In this document: positions 16,895-25,593 of the stretch, one piece after another
Layout: each line of letters begins with the position of its first letter
Numbering within the stretch: the stretch's first letter is position 1
Source: an uncultured Psychrobacter sp.
GTDB lineage: Bacteria > Pseudomonadota > Gammaproteobacteria > Pseudomonadales > Moraxellaceae
Direction: 5' to 3'
Assembly (NCBI RefSeq): GCF_947488565.1
Contig: NZ_CANKZC010000001.1
Location: 496,001-560,000, forward strand
Length of the DNA stretch: 64,000 nt
Made by a program: the position numbers and the translations under genes
The notes under the pieces: generated by a model
What the model saw: only the letters and a program-made list of their open reading frames with translations
Told to the model about the DNA's origin: nothing
Databases searched by the model: none

Positions 16895-17527
16895 TTAGCT
16901 ATTAGTCATTCTATAACCGTCCAGCCAGCCTACGGGCAGGTATTTTAAATCAGTAGGCTCATCAATGTCAGGCAAAGGCGCTAACGAAGCTAGTGACCAG
17001 TTTAAATCTTTAATGCGCTGCTGAGTAATAGAGGCGACGCTAGCGGTGCTCCACTCGATATTTGCGAATAGACTGGCATAAGCTTGTTTGAAACCAAAAA
17101 GTACATAACCACCATCAAAGGCTGGAATCATGACGCTGTCAGACGTTTCCAAATGCCTCACAGCCTGCCGAATCTGACTTGTATTAAGGCTAGGACAATC
17201 AGTGCCAATTAATATAACTTGCTTGAGTGTGGCTAAAGCTTGCTGACTGGCAGTTAACATACGTGTCCCCAAATCACCCTCTACTTGCGCTGACCACTGT
17301 ACTGACCCGGGTAAATTAAGCGTCTGCCAGCACGGATCGCTTGGTGCGGGACTGACACATAGCTCAACCGTAAACCCTGTCGCTAATGCCTGCTCAATAC
17401 TGTGCAAAAGCAGTTTACGCGCTATACGAGCTGCGCCTGCCATCCCAAGCGCCGGTTGCAAGCGCGTTTTTGCCTTGCCCTCAGCGGGAAACTTGGCAAA
17501 GATAACAACAAGGGTGTCTTTTATCAT
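16895..17527 (-). CDS. TIGR04282-type arsenosugar-cluster glycosyltransferase (DUF2064)
   Basis: A 210-residue GT-A-like protein starting with LVVIFAKFPAEGKAKTRLQP, with GDLGTRM in the middle, the nucleotide/metal region LIGTDCPSL and MIPAFDGGYVLFG. These are the family marks of the DUF2064/TIGR04282 proteins named for their frequent linkage to arsenosugar genes. The donor and acceptor are not established. It is last in a four-gene minus-strand cluster with ArsS, a DUF547 protein and a TIGR04283 glycosyltransferase, 34 bases after the latter. Confidence 0.88.
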   Translation of the reverse strand: MIKDTLVVIFAKFPAEGKAKTRLQPALGMAGAARIARKLLLHSIEQALATGFTVELCVSPAPSDPCWQTLNLPGSVQWSAQVEGDLGTRMLTASQQALATLKQVILIGTDCPSLNTSQIRQAVRHLETSDSVMIPAFDGGYVLFGFKQAYASLFANIEWSTASVASITQQRIKDLNWSLASLAPLPDIDEPTDLKYLPVGWLDGYRMTNS

Positions 17528-17561
17528 AAAGTGTTTCTTGACATAGGATATGCATTGTCAT

Positions 17562-18284
17562 TTAGGTGTTGTAATAGTGCCGCTTAAGACTGTCTGGTGA
17601 TACACCGCGCCAATAATCAAAGCGTAACCGCCACATCAGTAATATTGTGTGCCAAGTGCCGTGCTGCTGCCAGCGCCGTGCTGAAGTGATGACCTTGCTG
17701 GTTAAACAAGCAGGTTTGCCGATAGCTTTTAGGCGTTTGCTTATCTCAACATCTTCCATTAACGCTTGATTGGGGTAACCGCCAAGCTGCTCAAAAATTC
17801 GTCGCCTAACAAATATTGCCTGATCGCCTGTGGCAATACCACTGAGTCGCGAGCGTAGATTTATCATACTGCCAACGAGTTTTAGCAGCAGTTTATTACT
17901 GTCCAAATGCACATCAAAACGTCCCCACTTAGCTTGTGTAATAGCCAATGCTATCTCAGTCATAGCCTGATTTGGCAACTTCGTATCTGCATGCAAAAAT
18001 AGCAGTACATCACCACTAGCCAATGCCGCACCCCTATTCATCTGCAATGCACGACCAGCGCTAGAAGCTAGCACTTGCCAATCGATAGCTGACTGCTGAA
18101 TCGTTATCATCTCTGTCATGAGACTTTGAGCCAGTGTAAACGAGCCGTCTATCGACCCACCATCAACGATGATGATTTGCTGCGGTTTTGCAGTCAATTG
18201 ATGCAAATGCTCAAACAACTTTGGTAAATTGTCCGCTTCATTTAATATAGGAACAACAATAGAAACAGTAAGTGCGGCGGTCAT
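17562..18284 (-). CDS. TIGR04283-type arsenosugar-cluster glycosyltransferase
   Basis: A family-2 glycosyltransferase of 240 residues: VSIVVPILNEADNLPKL at the N-terminus, IIVDGGSIDGS, then FLHADTKLP as the DXD-like metal site and GDQAIFVRRRIFEQLGGYP with LMEDVEISKRLK. This matches the TIGR04283 group, which co-occurs with TIGR04282 and the radical SAM enzyme ArsS. A role in adding or trimming sugars on an arsenic- or lipid-linked product is inferred from context. No membrane anchor is obvious. Its start is 20 bases after the DUF547 stop, so the genes are probably co-transcribed. Confidence 0.9.
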   Translation of the reverse strand: MTAALTVSIVVPILNEADNLPKLFEHLHQLTAKPQQIIIVDGGSIDGSFTLAQSLMTEMITIQQSAIDWQVLASSAGRALQMNRGAALASGDVLLFLHADTKLPNQAMTEIALAITQAKWGRFDVHLDSNKLLLKLVGSMINLRSRLSGIATGDQAIFVRRRIFEQLGGYPNQALMEDVEISKRLKAIGKPACLTSKVITSARRWQQHGTWHTILLMWRLRFDYWRGVSPDSLKRHYYNT

Positions 18285-18304
18285 AGTTAGCAGTACTCAA
18301 TCTT

Positions 18305-19141
18305 TTATTTCTTATTTAGGTTCCAATTATAATTGGTGTAGCTTATTTTGGTTTTGCCAGCTTTTAGGTCAGCAGTTTGTGATTTATTAAGACCCAAAGA
18401 CGAGCTATAACGGGCCAAAAACCCTTCTAAGTCGTTAGTACCACGCCAGTTCGTCTCAAAGTCCTCTTTATACCACTTAAATATCGGTGACACCTCAAGC
18501 GTACTACCCTTAAGACGATTGCGGCTGCTGTCTGCTAAGAATTTATTGGTGATTTGCTCTAACTGTCTTTCTAGCTTTTTGCCGGTAAAAGCATCGTCTA
18601 ATAAGGCTGGACAGCCAATGCTGGCACAGTTGACCGCAAAATGAATGCGCGGTTCGTTATAACGTTTTGAGCCGCGTATAAGGTTATGCTCAATATCATC
18701 TAGCGAACGGGTTTTGCCAAGTAGCTGAATAAAGTCTTGCTTCCATGGTGAGCTTAGTAGTCCACCGATATCTTTAATGGATTTGATATTAGGGTATTTT
18801 GTGAGTACCAGCTCTATCGTAGCAGCATTGTAGACATTGATTAAAAAGGCCAATTGCTCATCTTTATTCCAGCGGTTAAATTCTGCCTGACTGACTTTGC
18901 TCGTGGCATCCAAATAGTTACGCAACTTACCATTGTCCGCTTTCATGCCAGCATAGTTGACCACAGACGCTTTACCACCATTGGTCATAGTGACGTTTTT
19001 GTCCAGCAAACTATCCCAGCTACTGTGATTAAAATCAGCGTAAGCGGCGCTCGATAGCATAATTGTGGCAGCAAGAAGAGCTTTGGTCGTTGAGGCTATA
19101 GATATTGAGGTCATAGTTAAAAGTGCCTTATTGGTAAACAT
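18305..19141 (-). CDS. DUF547 domain-containing secreted protein
   Basis: A 278-residue exported protein. The signal peptide spans roughly residues 14-36 and ends AAYADF. The DUF547 core is visible as DEQLAFLINVYNAATIELVL, then RIHFAVNCASIGCPAL and FKWYKEDF. DUF547 resembles a papain-like/glutaredoxin-associated fold but has no firmly assigned activity; the conserved H-x-A-V-N-C-A-S-x-G-C-P segment looks catalytic. The ATG at 19141 is preferred because GGAG precedes it by 8 bases; the longer frame to 19228 adds an unlikely tail and an ATG at 19114 has a worse spacing. It sits between arsS and the two glycosyltransferases. Confidence 0.85.
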   Translation of the reverse strand: MFTNKALLTMTSISIASTTKALLAATIMLSSAAYADFNHSSWDSLLDKNVTMTNGGKASVVNYAGMKADNGKLRNYLDATSKVSQAEFNRWNKDEQLAFLINVYNAATIELVLTKYPNIKSIKDIGGLLSSPWKQDFIQLLGKTRSLDDIEHNLIRGSKRYNEPRIHFAVNCASIGCPALLDDAFTGKKLERQLEQITNKFLADSSRNRLKGSTLEVSPIFKWYKEDFETNWRGTNDLEGFLARYSSSLGLNKSQTADLKAGKTKISYTNYNWNLNKK

Positions 19142-19342
19142 GGAACGCGCTCCGTAGCTACTGACATAGTAGATTTGGTCTAAAAATATTACATTGCTAC
19201 TGATATAAATTTTTTGCTTGCGGCGCATTCACAGACAGAGGCTACAAAAAATTTATAACAGTCGCTTGGAGTAAAAATCGTGAATTTTTATTTAAGAATG
19301 ACTGAGGTGTGTTAAATAAAAATGGTTAAAAACAATCCTAAA

Positions 19343-20314
19343 CTACGTTTCTGTCTCTTCTTCTAAAACACCGCCACAACTACTGCCCTGTCCTGCAGTA
19401 CAGCCATAACAGTGATCGGCGATCGCAATGTCATCACCAGCAGGGTCTTGCGTTAATAAATCGCTAAGATGACGACGAGACTTATTCGGTACTGGTATCT
19501 GTAATTGCTGGTTAAAGTCACAATCAAACAACTCACCAAGCCAATTGACACTAATCGTCGAGCGACACATGACGTCTTTTAGATTACGAGCGTCATAATT
19601 GTCTTTGAGCAAATCCATATAAGGATAAAACTCACCCTTGGCCAGCAATACCGCGCCAAAACGCTGGATCGGCATGTTGGTTAAGGCAAACAGTTGATTA
19701 AACTCAATATCGAAATGTTCTTTTAACTCGCGTTTATAGTCCGCTTCTAGTCGCTGTTGATTGGGCGGCAAGCTTGCGCCTTGCGGGTTGTAGACAAGAT
19801 TGAGCATAAGGTTGGGGTTGTCTTTGCCATAACCGAGCGCATTTAACTTATGCAGACCTAAGATGCTGTCATCAAATGCGCCTTTGCCGCGCTGTTTATC
19901 GACGTTTTCTAGCGAATAACACGGCAGTGAAGCGACCACTTCGACCTCATTATCTGCCAAAAACTGCGCCATATCTTCATATCCCTCTTCCATCAAGATT
20001 GTCAAATTACAACGATCAATCACTTTGATACCAAGCTTGCGTGCCGCCTTGACCAAGTATTTAAAGTCCTCATGCATCTCAGGGGCGCCGCCAGTCAAAT
20101 CCAGCGTATCGATATTTTGTATTTGTAGCACTTTTGGAATAAGCTCAATCAGCTCACGCGACATCATCTCCGTTCGGTACGGACTGGCTGCAACATGACA
20201 ATGCACACAAGACATATTGCATAGATAACCCATATTAACTTGTAGGACAGTGAGTCCTCGTCTTTTAATAGCAGGAAAGTCAGTGTCTTCGAGTAATTCA
20301 ATGGTAGATTTCAT
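19343..20314 (-). CDS. arsS: arsenosugar biosynthesis radical SAM protein ArsS
   Basis: A 323-residue radical SAM protein with CNMSCVHC (C32, C36, C39) and a C-terminal DUF3641-type cysteine region ending HCYGCTAGQGSSCGG. The body includes DLTGGAPEMHEDF and RCNLTILMEEGY, both characteristic of ArsS. ArsS is reported to add the 5'-deoxyadenosyl group to dimethylarsenite as a step to arsenosugars. The usual partner, the arsenite methyltransferase ArsM, is not in this window. It leads the minus-strand cluster ahead of DUF547 and two glycosyltransferases, though the 114-base gap after the DUF547 extended frame leaves room for a second promoter. Confidence 0.92.
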   Translation of the reverse strand: MKSTIELLEDTDFPAIKRRGLTVLQVNMGYLCNMSCVHCHVAASPYRTEMMSRELIELIPKVLQIQNIDTLDLTGGAPEMHEDFKYLVKAARKLGIKVIDRCNLTILMEEGYEDMAQFLADNEVEVVASLPCYSLENVDKQRGKGAFDDSILGLHKLNALGYGKDNPNLMLNLVYNPQGASLPPNQQRLEADYKRELKEHFDIEFNQLFALTNMPIQRFGAVLLAKGEFYPYMDLLKDNYDARNLKDVMCRSTISVNWLGELFDCDFNQQLQIPVPNKSRRHLSDLLTQDPAGDDIAIADHCYGCTAGQGSSCGGVLEEETET

Positions 20315-20629
20315 AATGATATAGAACCCAATTGTCAGTCCTTTTTAGTATAAATAGACATAGCTAAGATTTTAACGTCTCAAAAATCGTCTTATAAATT
20401 CACCGTCAAAATAAAGTTAATCTAATCAATAATACCTTATTTTCTTTTGTATATTTCCATTAATATGTTTTATATTTTTATCAACATCAGCGTTTATTTA
20501 TCACTGCAAACTGCTCATCAATAGCGTAAAGCAATATAAATAGCCAAATAACATTGACCGCATAAGGCTTTATCGTTAGATTGGTTACATTCATCCAGCT
20601 ATATATTTAACACAATTAGGAGCAGCATA
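20315..20629. other. divergent intergenic region, arsS / amidohydrolase
   Basis: About 315 AT-rich bases between divergent genes, so promoters of both must lie here. I see no arsenic-regulator (ArsR) type palindrome and no gene. Confidence 0.4.
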
Positions 20630-22387
20630 ATGACCACGAATATATTTATAAAACCAACTTTATTAAGCCTTGGGATTATGAGCCTCATTGGCTGTACTGT
20701 TAATCAGAATGTTGATAATCAAAAAGCCAATCCGGCGGTGGTACAGACAACAGCTGCCCAAGCGACTGTTTACTATAATGGCAATATTATTACGATGGAG
20801 AGTGATAAGCCACAAATGGTTGAAGCTTTAGTTACTCAAGCAGGCAAAATTGCTTATGTTGGAAGCTTGAATTCTGCCCAGTCAAAATATAAAAACGCAG
20901 CACAAGTGGATCTAAAAGACCAAACCTTACTCCCAGGTTTTATCGATCCGCATAGCCACTTTGGTATGGTCTCAAACACTATGGGACAAGTGAACCTCAA
21001 TCCGCCGCCCGTCGGCAAGGTTGATAGTATTGATAAAATGCTAGAGGCTTTAAGCGCCTATAAAAAAGACAACAATATCGCTGATGGTGAGTGGATCTAC
21101 GGCTGGGGCTATGATGAAAGTCAACTTGACGAGGATCGTCACCCGACCAAAGATGAGATCGATAAAGCGCTACCCAACAATCCGGTGTACTTACAGCATA
21201 CCAGCGGGCATATGGGTGTTGCCAACTCAAAAGCGCTTGCGGCTATGGGTATTGACGCTGATAGCGAAGCCCCTGAAGGCGGCAATATCGCTCGCGTCAA
21301 AGGCAGCAGTGAGCCCAATGGCTTGGTGCAAGAAACCGCCACGTATCCGTTTGTGCGTAAGATGCTTGAGGTGTTAGAGCCCAATCAAGCAGAGTTTTTT
21401 GAGCAAACCCAAGATTATTATGCTCAGCATGGCGTCACCACCGCGCAAGATGGCTCAACCACGCGCGATGCGATCAAGTTTTTTCAATCGCAAGCCGATG
21501 CCGGCAAATTAAAGATTGATTTGGTGTCACTCGCTGGCGTCAGTGACTTGGATGAAAACTTAGCCGATAAAGACTTTGTTTGGAAAACCTATCAAAACGG
21601 CTTTAAGGTTCAAGGCACCAAAATCATCGCCGACGGCTCACCGCAAGGCAAGACGGCGTATTTTAGCCAGCCATATCTGACCCCTGTACCTGATTGCGAT
21701 AAGGACTGTCGCGGACTACCAAGCGTGAGCCAAGAAGCGCTGAATGAGATGTTTGCCAAAGCTTATGCGCGCGACAACCAATTGTTTATTCATAATAATG
21801 GCGATGCGGCGACTGATATGATCATCAAAGCCCACGAATATGCCGCAAACAAAACCGGACAAGCACTAGACAAAGACCGCCGCACCGTACCCATTCACGC
21901 GCAATTTGCCAGAATGGATCAGCTAGAGGCCTTTAAAAAATATAACATGCTGCCGTCATTTTTTACCAATCATGCCTACTTTTGGGGAGACGTGCATGTC
22001 AAAAATTTAGGGGAAGCGCGCGCCAACTTTTTGAGTCCACTTGCGACTGCTGATAAAATGGGGCTGAAATACACCAATCACTCAGACGATACCGTGACTC
22101 CAGTCGATCCATTATTCGCTGTATGGTCAGCGGTCAATCGCACCGCGCGTAGCGGCCAGATTATCGGTCGTGATGAGCGCGTCAGCCCTTATCAAGCGTT
22201 AAAAGCCACTACCTCACATGCCGCATATGAGTACTTTGAAGAGGACAGCAAAGGTACTTTAACGCCAGGCAAATTGGCGGATCTGGTCATTTTGGATGCC
22301 AATCCATTGACATCGGCGCCTGACAGCATTAAAGATATCGAGGTGGTTCAAACCATCAAAGAAGGCAAAACGATTTATCAACGTTGA
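20630..22387 (+). CDS. amidohydrolase family lipoprotein, YtcJ-like
   Basis: A 585-residue lipoprotein: signal peptide with lipobox LIGC (C22), a short linker and then an amidohydrolase of the YtcJ/NfdA type. It has the metal motif DPHSHFGM (H108, H110), HTSGHMGVANSKAL, IIADGSPQGKTAYF and FIHNNGDAATDMII, all family marks, and the closing beta-strand repeat GTLTPGKLADLVILDANPL. It probably hydrolyses amides or imines outside the inner membrane; the substrate is unknown. The ATG is fixed by TAGGAGC 8 bases before it. Single gene. Confidence 0.9.
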   Translation: MTTNIFIKPTLLSLGIMSLIGCTVNQNVDNQKANPAVVQTTAAQATVYYNGNIITMESDKPQMVEALVTQAGKIAYVGSLNSAQSKYKNAAQVDLKDQTLLPGFIDPHSHFGMVSNTMGQVNLNPPPVGKVDSIDKMLEALSAYKKDNNIADGEWIYGWGYDESQLDEDRHPTKDEIDKALPNNPVYLQHTSGHMGVANSKALAAMGIDADSEAPEGGNIARVKGSSEPNGLVQETATYPFVRKMLEVLEPNQAEFFEQTQDYYAQHGVTTAQDGSTTRDAIKFFQSQADAGKLKIDLVSLAGVSDLDENLADKDFVWKTYQNGFKVQGTKIIADGSPQGKTAYFSQPYLTPVPDCDKDCRGLPSVSQEALNEMFAKAYARDNQLFIHNNGDAATDMIIKAHEYAANKTGQALDKDRRTVPIHAQFARMDQLEAFKKYNMLPSFFTNHAYFWGDVHVKNLGEARANFLSPLATADKMGLKYTNHSDDTVTPVDPLFAVWSAVNRTARSGQIIGRDERVSPYQALKATTSHAAYEYFEEDSKGTLTPGKLADLVILDANPLTSAPDSIKDIEVVQTIKEGKTIYQR

Positions 22388-22403
22388 GCCGATATTTAAG
22401 TAT

Positions 22404-22460
22404 AATGACGCTTATTTTTACCGTTATGTCTTAACACATGACGGTATTGTCGTCATTTTT
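22404..22460 (+). terminator. possible nested terminator hairpin
   Basis: AATGACG (22404) pairs with CGTCATT (22451) followed by Ts, enclosing an inner hairpin TACCGTTATGT / ACATGACGGTA. This lies right after the amidohydrolase gene. Confidence 0.5.
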
Positions 22461-22501
22461 ATTGTGACCTTTTTGACCTATTTGATTTATCAGGGAATTT
22501 T

Positions 22502-23428
22502 ATGAGTACATCGACGCCGATCACCTCATCTGACAACAGCCATTATCTGCACCATACGTTTTTTGAACCTAAAGACGACATCAAAGCGACTTTATTAATC
22601 GTACACGGTATGGCAGAACATAGCGGCCGCTATAGCGATTTTGCGCAGTTTTTAGCCGATCACGGCATCGCAGTTGCCACTTATGATCAGCTCGGTCATG
22701 GTCGTACGATTAAGTCATCAGACGAGCTAGGATTTTTTGGTAATGAACATCCAGCACAATCATTATTAAAAGATGTCATCATCATGGCAAACACCTTAAA
22801 AGAGCGTCATCCTGACGTCCCGCATTTTATTATGGGGCACTCTATGGGCTCATTTATTGTGCGTGTGGTACTTAAACATCATGCGCAAGACTTTAGGGGT
22901 GCCATTCTTATGGGGACTGCTGATGCCAACCCACTTGTAAAAGTACTGCTGCCGTTGAATGCTATTCTTGCCAAAACAGCCCCCAAAAAACCTAATACCG
23001 TGTTCGCTGAAATTATGAATAAGGTACTTAATGCCAAGCTTAGTGAACGCCTGTCTTCTTCTCCCTTTGCTTGGCTAAGTGAAAATACTGACAACATCGA
23101 AGCTTATGAGGCCGATCCGCTAACTGGCTTTGAATTTACCAACAATGGCTTTATGACTCTGTTTGCGTTGATGAAGGCTGGACTACATAAACGCTGGGCA
23201 TCCACCATCAACAAGAGCTTCCCCATGTTATTTGTCAGTGGCGAAAACGACCCCATCGGCAATATGGGGCGCGGTATTCGGAACATCATCAAAAACTTAA
23301 ACAAGCAAGGTTTTCAAAATACTGACGCGCGTTTATACCCCAACATGCGTCACGAACCGCTACATGAGCAAAATCATAGCGTGGTCTATCATGATATTTT
23401 AAATTGGATAAAACATTTAAGTGCGTAA
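22502..23428 (+). CDS. alpha/beta hydrolase, monoacylglycerol lipase-like
   Basis: A 308-residue hydrolase of the Hydrolase_4 (lysophospholipase/monoacylglycerol lipase) type. The N-terminal core reads IVHGMAEHSGRY then YDQLGHGRT, the nucleophile elbow GHSMGS is at 112-117 (Ser114), the acid lies in SGENDPIG and the histidine in MRHEPLHE near the end. No signal peptide is seen, so it is cytosolic or peripheral. Likely acts on acylglycerols or lysophospholipids; exact substrate unknown. Confidence 0.88.
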   Translation: MSTSTPITSSDNSHYLHHTFFEPKDDIKATLLIVHGMAEHSGRYSDFAQFLADHGIAVATYDQLGHGRTIKSSDELGFFGNEHPAQSLLKDVIIMANTLKERHPDVPHFIMGHSMGSFIVRVVLKHHAQDFRGAILMGTADANPLVKVLLPLNAILAKTAPKKPNTVFAEIMNKVLNAKLSERLSSSPFAWLSENTDNIEAYEADPLTGFEFTNNGFMTLFALMKAGLHKRWASTINKSFPMLFVSGENDPIGNMGRGIRNIIKNLNKQGFQNTDARLYPNMRHEPLHEQNHSVVYHDILNWIKHLSA

Positions 23429-23500
23429 TGAATACTGACTTGGTTTGCTAAAACTTGCTAAATTAGCGACAATACGGCAAGTATGTTTTTTGTCTATAGT

Positions 23501-23600
23501 GAGTTCGGTATAAAAGCGATACAGGGGGACTGGGATGAATTTACGCAGCCTCTGTCTGGGCAGACACAGCACGCCAGAAAATTTATACCAGTTCTGCGTT
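23501..23600. repeat. ~100-bp dispersed intergenic element
   Basis: The segment 23501-23533 is an inverted copy of 11849-11881. The element continues through CTCTGTCTGGGCAGACACAG, itself an imperfect palindrome, to TTTATACCAGTTCTGC, whose complement resembles the left end (GTTCGGTATAAA). This gives terminal inverted-repeat-like ends, suggesting a small MITE-like or REP-type element. No coding capacity. Confidence 0.6.
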
Positions 23601-23695
23601 GACATATAATGTATCTGTTTTATTTAGAATCGACTTTAAGTTAACGTCCTTATTTCCCTACAAGCTCTCCCTTTTACTAATTTTAGGAACCCTTT

Positions 23696-24517
23696 ATGTC
23701 ATTACAACAAACCATTGAACAAGCCTTTGAAAACCGCAACGAATACAGCCCAAGTACGATGCCACAAGACGTACGCACCGCCATTGAGCAAGTGTTAGAG
23801 CAACTTGATAATGGTAGCCTACGCGTTGCTGAAAAAAAGGATGGTGAATGGGTCGTCAATCAATGGGCCAAAAAAGCAGTTTTACTATCGTTCCGCCTTA
23901 ACGACAACTATGTCATGCCAGCTGGCGAACATGTACAGTTTTATGACAAAGTACCCACTAAGTTTGCCGATTGGACTGAAGCGCAGTTTAAAGAAGCTGG
24001 CGTTCGCGTTGTACCGCCAGCAATCGCCCGTAAAGGCTCATTTGTCGCTGCAGGTGCGGTACTGATGCCGTCATACGTCAATATCGGCGCTTATGTCGAT
24101 CAAGGGGCGATGGTTGACACATGGGCAACGGTTGGCTCGTGTGCGCAAATCGGTAAAAACGTGCATCTATCAGGCGGCGTAGGCATCGGCGGCGTACTTG
24201 AGCCACTACAAGCCAATCCTACTATCATTGAAGACAACTGCTTCATCGGTGCGCGCTCTGAGATCGTTGAAGGCGTGATCATTGAAGAAGGTGCTGTCAT
24301 CTCTATGGGGGTTTATATCGGTCAGTCTACGCGTATTTATGATCGTGAAACTGGTGAGACTTATCGCGGCCGTGTACCAGCAGGTTCAGTTGTTGTACCA
24401 GGCTCACTACCTTCTGAAGATGGTACGTATAGCTTATATGCCGCTATCATCGTCAAAAAAGTCGATGCGCAGACACGTGCTAAAACTTCAGTTAACGAGC
24501 TATTACGCTTGGCATAA
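23696..24517 (+). CDS. dapD: 2,3,4,5-tetrahydropyridine-2,6-dicarboxylate N-succinyltransferase
   Basis: DapD transfers succinyl from succinyl-CoA to tetrahydrodipicolinate in lysine and meso-DAP synthesis. The 273-residue length is standard. After an alpha-helical N-terminal domain, the left-handed beta-helix hexapeptide repeats run from [21 protein letters not shown] through [20 protein letters not shown] and [18 protein letters not shown]. The segment [21 protein letters not shown] is highly conserved in the family. AGGAACCC precedes the ATG and a good terminator follows. Monocistronic. Confidence 0.97.
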   Translation: MSLQQTIEQAFENRNEYSPSTMPQDVRTAIEQVLEQLDNGSLRVAEKKDGEWVVNQWAKKAVLLSFRLNDNYVMPAGEHVQFYDKVPTKFADWTEAQFKEAGVRVVPPAIARKGSFVAAGAVLMPSYVNIGAYVDQGAMVDTWATVGSCAQIGKNVHLSGGVGIGGVLEPLQANPTIIEDNCFIGARSEIVEGVIIEEGAVISMGVYIGQSTRIYDRETGETYRGRVPAGSVVVPGSLPSEDGTYSLYAAIIVKKVDAQTRAKTSVNELLRLA

Positions 24518-24843
24518 GCGTTTTTATAAAATCATTTAACCAGATAGCCAAGAGAAACATCAAGGTGCTGAAGATAAGCTTCAGCATCTTTTTTGCAGCT
24601 TAATAAGCCATCTTACGCTATAATTCGGCATAAAATATGCCTATCCTATCTAAAAAGTAATACCCAACTTGCACATGTCACTTGCCAAGTCCCTAAACTT
24701 GTCAGCTCTCTTGTGTCTTATTTTTATATTGTCTGACAACCATATGGTAACAGCCTCTCTGATTTAGCCTATTTCTTACTTTTAGTTTGTATATTTGAGA
24801 CGTTTAACCACGGTATCGACATCTTATTCTGTTTGATAATACT
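24518..24843. other. dapD-queE intergenic region
   Basis: About 325 bases hold the dapD terminator, a TATAAT at 24619-24624 followed by a palindrome (GGCATA-AAA-TATGCC, 24627-24641), and then about 200 bases of leader before queE. I see no preQ1 riboswitch signature and no ORF. Confidence 0.45.
24566..24594 (+). terminator. dapD terminator
   Basis: TGCTGAAG, ATAAG loop and CTTCAGCA followed by TCTTTTTT, about 50 bases after the stop. Confidence 0.85.
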
Positions 24844-25575
24844 ATGAATGAGTCTTCTCTAAGAAACACTTATATTCCCGTCACTGATCCGACCGCAGGC
24901 CTGCGCTTGACAGAGATTTTTTACTCCCTCCAAGGCGAGGCGATTACCTCCGGCTTACCGACGATATTTGTGCGCTTGACTGGCTGCCCGCTACGCTGTG
25001 TCTATTGTGACACTGAATATGCTTTTAGCGGCGGTGAACGTCAAGCATTAGAAACCATTATGACCACGATTGAAGGTTATCCTTGCAAGCGCATTTGTCT
25101 TACTGGCGGCGAGCCTTTAGCGCAGCCAAATGCCATTGAACTGATTAAACGCCTATTAGACGGCGGCTATGAAATTTCTCTTGAAACAGCAGGTGCACTC
25201 ACGGTAGAAAACATACCGCCAGCGGTCAGCAAAGTCATGGATCTTAAGACGCCAAGCTCAGGTGAAGTCGATAAAAACCTATGGACAAATCTTGACCACT
25301 TAACTCAGCACGATCAAATTAAGTTTGTCATTATGAATCGCACTGATTACGATTGGGCAAAGGCCAAACTGTTTGAGCATGAGCTTGATACATTGGTCGG
25401 TACTGTTTGGTTTTCACCTATGTTCAATGTCGCCGATGATATCAGTGATGAGACTAGTCCTGACGTGCCTGTACTCGCGCGCCAGCTTGCCGAATGGATA
25501 TTGGCGGATGCGCTTCCCGTGCGTTTTCAATTGCAATTACATAAGATCATTTGGGCGGATGCCAAAGGTAAATAA
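24844..25575 (+). CDS. queE: 7-carboxy-7-deazaguanine synthase
   Basis: QueE is a radical SAM enzyme that converts carboxytetrahydropterin to 7-carboxy-7-deazaguanine, an early step to queuosine. The family start TEIFYSLQGEA is followed by the cluster cysteines CPLRCVYC (C48, C52, C55). LTGGEPLAQP is the SAM-binding GGE motif and LETAGAL follows. Length 243 fits the longer proteobacterial forms. No other que gene is adjacent. The next gene starts 18 bases after the stop. Confidence 0.95.
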   Translation: MNESSLRNTYIPVTDPTAGLRLTEIFYSLQGEAITSGLPTIFVRLTGCPLRCVYCDTEYAFSGGERQALETIMTTIEGYPCKRICLTGGEPLAQPNAIELIKRLLDGGYEISLETAGALTVENIPPAVSKVMDLKTPSSGEVDKNLWTNLDHLTQHDQIKFVIMNRTDYDWAKAKLFEHELDTLVGTVWFSPMFNVADDISDETSPDVPVLARQLAEWILADALPVRFQLQLHKIIWADAKGK

Positions 25576-25593
25576 CAATCATAAGGGCGCGTT

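Noticed and set aside
24642..24843. preQ1 riboswitch upstream of queE
   Set aside because: I looked for the compact A-rich pseudoknot pattern and did not see it; only a leader of unknown role remains.
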